A DNA stretch of 33,103 nt from Acidobacteriota bacterium (GTDB lineage Bacteria; Acidobacteriota; Terriglobia; Terriglobales; Acidobacteriaceae). A model generated the notes under the pieces. It did no database searches, had not been told where the DNA came from, and saw only the letters and a list, made by a program, of their open reading frames with translations. The stretch spans positions 1 to 33,103 of the forward strand of contig JAGWNX010000043.1 in NCBI GenBank assembly GCA_028872955.1. Direction: 5' to 3'. Positions 31,864-33,103 of this stretch are shown here, in pieces (within the stretch, counting starts at the first letter, position 1; every line of letters starts with the position of its first letter). A program made the position numbers and the translations under genes.

Positions 31864-32370
31864 CTACGTCGAGTGATCCAGCACGATCTTCCATCCGGTC
31901 GAGGTCTTCTCCAGCACCAGCGAGAAGAGTCCCTGGGCATCTCCGCCAAACTTCTTCGCGCGCTCCAGTGCGTAGCGGCCGACGCAGACGGCGAAGCGGT
32001 CATCCAGGGTGTGCACCTCAATCTCGGCGAAGGAGAGCGTGCCCATGGCCGCCTTGCTCGGGTACTCCTTGCGATACTCCTCCAGCAGGCCGGCAAAGCC
32101 GTGGTTGATCTGGTTGGTCACAAAGAGGGTGTCGGGCGAGTTCTTGTAGCTGGCGGCAAAGGCGTCCAGGTCTCCCCGGTTCCAGGCGTCCTCCTGCGCC
32201 AGCAGCACCTTCACCACGTCCAGCTCCTGGCGCGATGCGGTGTGCAGCGGGTTGGCGGGGTCGGCCGTTGCCGGTGTCTGGGCTGTGCCCATGGCAGCGA
32301 CAGAGAGCAATATCGCCAGCAGGGCCAGCGTGCGGCAGCAACCGCTGCAGAGACGACGAGGAGGAGTCAT
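31864..32370 (-). CDS. Exported NTF2-like (SnoaL/DUF4440) protein
   Basis: A 168-aa protein with a signal peptide (RTLALLAILLSVAAMGTAQ, about 14-31) and a single cone-shaped NTF2-like domain at about 48-166: VVKVLLAQEDAWNRGDLDAFAASYKNSPDTLFV, then FAEIEVHTLDDRFAVCVGRYALERA and LFSLVLEKTSTGWKIVLDHST, the usual DUF4440 pattern. Such domains bind small molecules or help neighbouring enzymes; no catalytic residues can be named. It lies directly upstream of the MBL hydrolase and shares its export to the periplasm. Confidence 0.87.
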   Translation of the reverse strand: MTPPRRLCSGCCRTLALLAILLSVAAMGTAQTPATADPANPLHTASRQELDVVKVLLAQEDAWNRGDLDAFAASYKNSPDTLFVTNQINHGFAGLLEEYRKEYPSKAAMGTLSFAEIEVHTLDDRFAVCVGRYALERAKKFGGDAQGLFSLVLEKTSTGWKIVLDHST

Positions 32371-32410
32371 GAGAGCAGTACCTCGCAGAACTTCATCTTA
32401 CCGTGCCTAA

Positions 32411-32439
32411 AGTATCAGCCTTTCAGCCAGAGAACGTAA
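32411..32439 (-). promoter_or_regulatory. Predicted promoter of the NTF2-like/MBL pair
   Basis: On the minus strand, TTACGT (32434-32439), a 17-bp spacer and GATACT (32411-32416), giving a leader of about 34 nt. The heptamer TGATACT is the same as in the transporter promoter. Confidence 0.55.
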
Positions 32440-32460
32440 CCGACCTGCGGGGCAGATTGT

Positions 32461-33096
32461 CTAGGCAAGCGGAGATGTCTCCTCGCTCTGCGGCACAACC
32501 GAAGACGGGCAGTTCACCAGGGTCGGTGGTGCCGTTGGGTAGATCCAGATGACCATGACCAGCACCAGAATGCCGAGCGCTGCCAGCGGGTAGTGGATAT
32601 CGAGAGGAATCGCAAGCAGGTAGAGGCCCAGCGAGGCCCAGTGCTTGATCTCGGCGGCACGATCCTCCACCTGCAGCTGCTGCTGGCGTCGCAGCCGCCT
32701 GCCAATGGCGAGCCGCAACAGCAGAAACGACAGGCCGGTGGCAATCATGGTGAGGATGTAGAGCAGCACCGAAAACGAGTCGTACGCCTTGTCGATGACG
32801 TACGCCGTGAAGAACGGCGTAAGCGAGAGGCTGAACAGGAAGAAGAGGTTGGAGTACAGGATGGCCTGGTCCACCTGCTCGGCGCGATGGACGAGGTGGT
32901 GGTGGTTGACCCAATACACGCTCACAAAGCAGAACGAAAGCGCATAGACGCCGAGCGTCGGCAGAATGACGCGCAGTCCGGCAAGCCCGTTCTGGCGCGG
33001 CACATGCAGCTCCAGCACCATGATGGTGATGATGACGGCGATGACGCCGTCTGAGAGGGCCTCCAGGCGATTCGGTGAGCTGACCAGGTTTGCCAT
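32461..33096 (-). CDS. TMEM175-family (DUF1211) channel-like membrane protein
   Basis: A 211-aa integral membrane protein. The N-terminus RLEALSDGVIAVIITIMVLEL at 10-30 matches the TMEM175 signature R-x3-F-S-D, with L14 in place of Phe and S15-D16 kept; in studied members this helix lines a potassium-permeable pore. Six helices can be drawn at about 17-31, 39-63, 79-100, 105-126, 152-166 and 169-187; VYWVNHHHLVHRAEQVD at about 59-75 is also characteristic. The C-terminus is polar and Pro/Ser-rich. The ATG at 33096 lies 7 bp from the window edge, so its promoter is outside. Confidence 0.9.
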   Translation of the reverse strand: MANLVSSPNRLEALSDGVIAVIITIMVLELHVPRQNGLAGLRVILPTLGVYALSFCFVSVYWVNHHHLVHRAEQVDQAILYSNLFFLFSLSLTPFFTAYVIDKAYDSFSVLLYILTMIATGLSFLLLRLAIGRRLRRQQQLQVEDRAAEIKHWASLGLYLLAIPLDIHYPLAALGILVLVMVIWIYPTAPPTLVNCPSSVVPQSEETSPLA

Positions 33097-33103
33097 AGCG
33101 CAG

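Overview
The window looks like chromosomal DNA from an Acidobacteriota organism of the Terriglobia/Acidobacteriaceae type (inference). Reasons: high GC; a large TonB-dependent receptor with an N-terminal carboxypeptidase-regulatory-like domain; an Ig-like repeat protein whose C-terminal layout is common in that group; a tonB-exbB-exbD-exbD cluster followed by a TPR lipoprotein; several Tat-exported proteins and multihaem cytochromes. I see no tRNA, rRNA, CRISPR array, insertion sequence, integrase or phage gene. Gene density is high and base composition looks even, so this reads as core and near-core genome rather than an island.

Layout. 1-4400: an outer-membrane TonB-dependent receptor (+), a convergent UPF0303 protein (-), and a small acidic orphan protein (+) behind a 356-bp non-coding leader. 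4400-5072: about 680 bp without a convincing gene, holding a tandem duplication, a good promoter, a perfect 14-bp palindrome and a long leader. 5073-12229 (+): yajC-secD-secF, then tonB-exbB-exbD-exbD, then a TPR lipoprotein. Both gene groups couple the proton-motive force to envelope work: SecDF-YajC assists export, and Ton-ExbBD powers outer-membrane receptors like the one at 266-3112. 12406-16648: a GRP/ureide-permease-like transporter (+), a convergent Ig-like exported protein (-), then ribokinase overlapping an octahaem c-type cytochrome by 4 nt (+). 16732-23280 (-): acpP-fabF from a clear promoter, and upstream of it a same-strand run folP, CAP-domain protein, rmuC, GH32 glycosidase. 23453-30752 (+): dacB (PBP4), a monohaem cytochrome c lipoprotein, a four-TM protein, lipA, a GT39-like membrane glycosyltransferase, a PLP aminotransferase and frr. 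30833-33096 (-): an exported metallo-beta-lactamase-fold hydrolase, an exported NTF2-like protein and a TMEM175-type channel.

I did not find a clearly new multi-gene system. The observations most worth following are regulatory: short upstream ORFs that overlap the starts of yajC and secD, with secD lacking its own Shine-Dalgarno; hairpins between exbB, exbD1 and exbD2; start codons placed directly after -10-like hexamers, suggesting leaderless mRNAs for lipA and a cytochrome; and a nearly perfect 49-nt hairpin between convergent genes. All positions, motifs and promoters were read by eye, and no database search was run.
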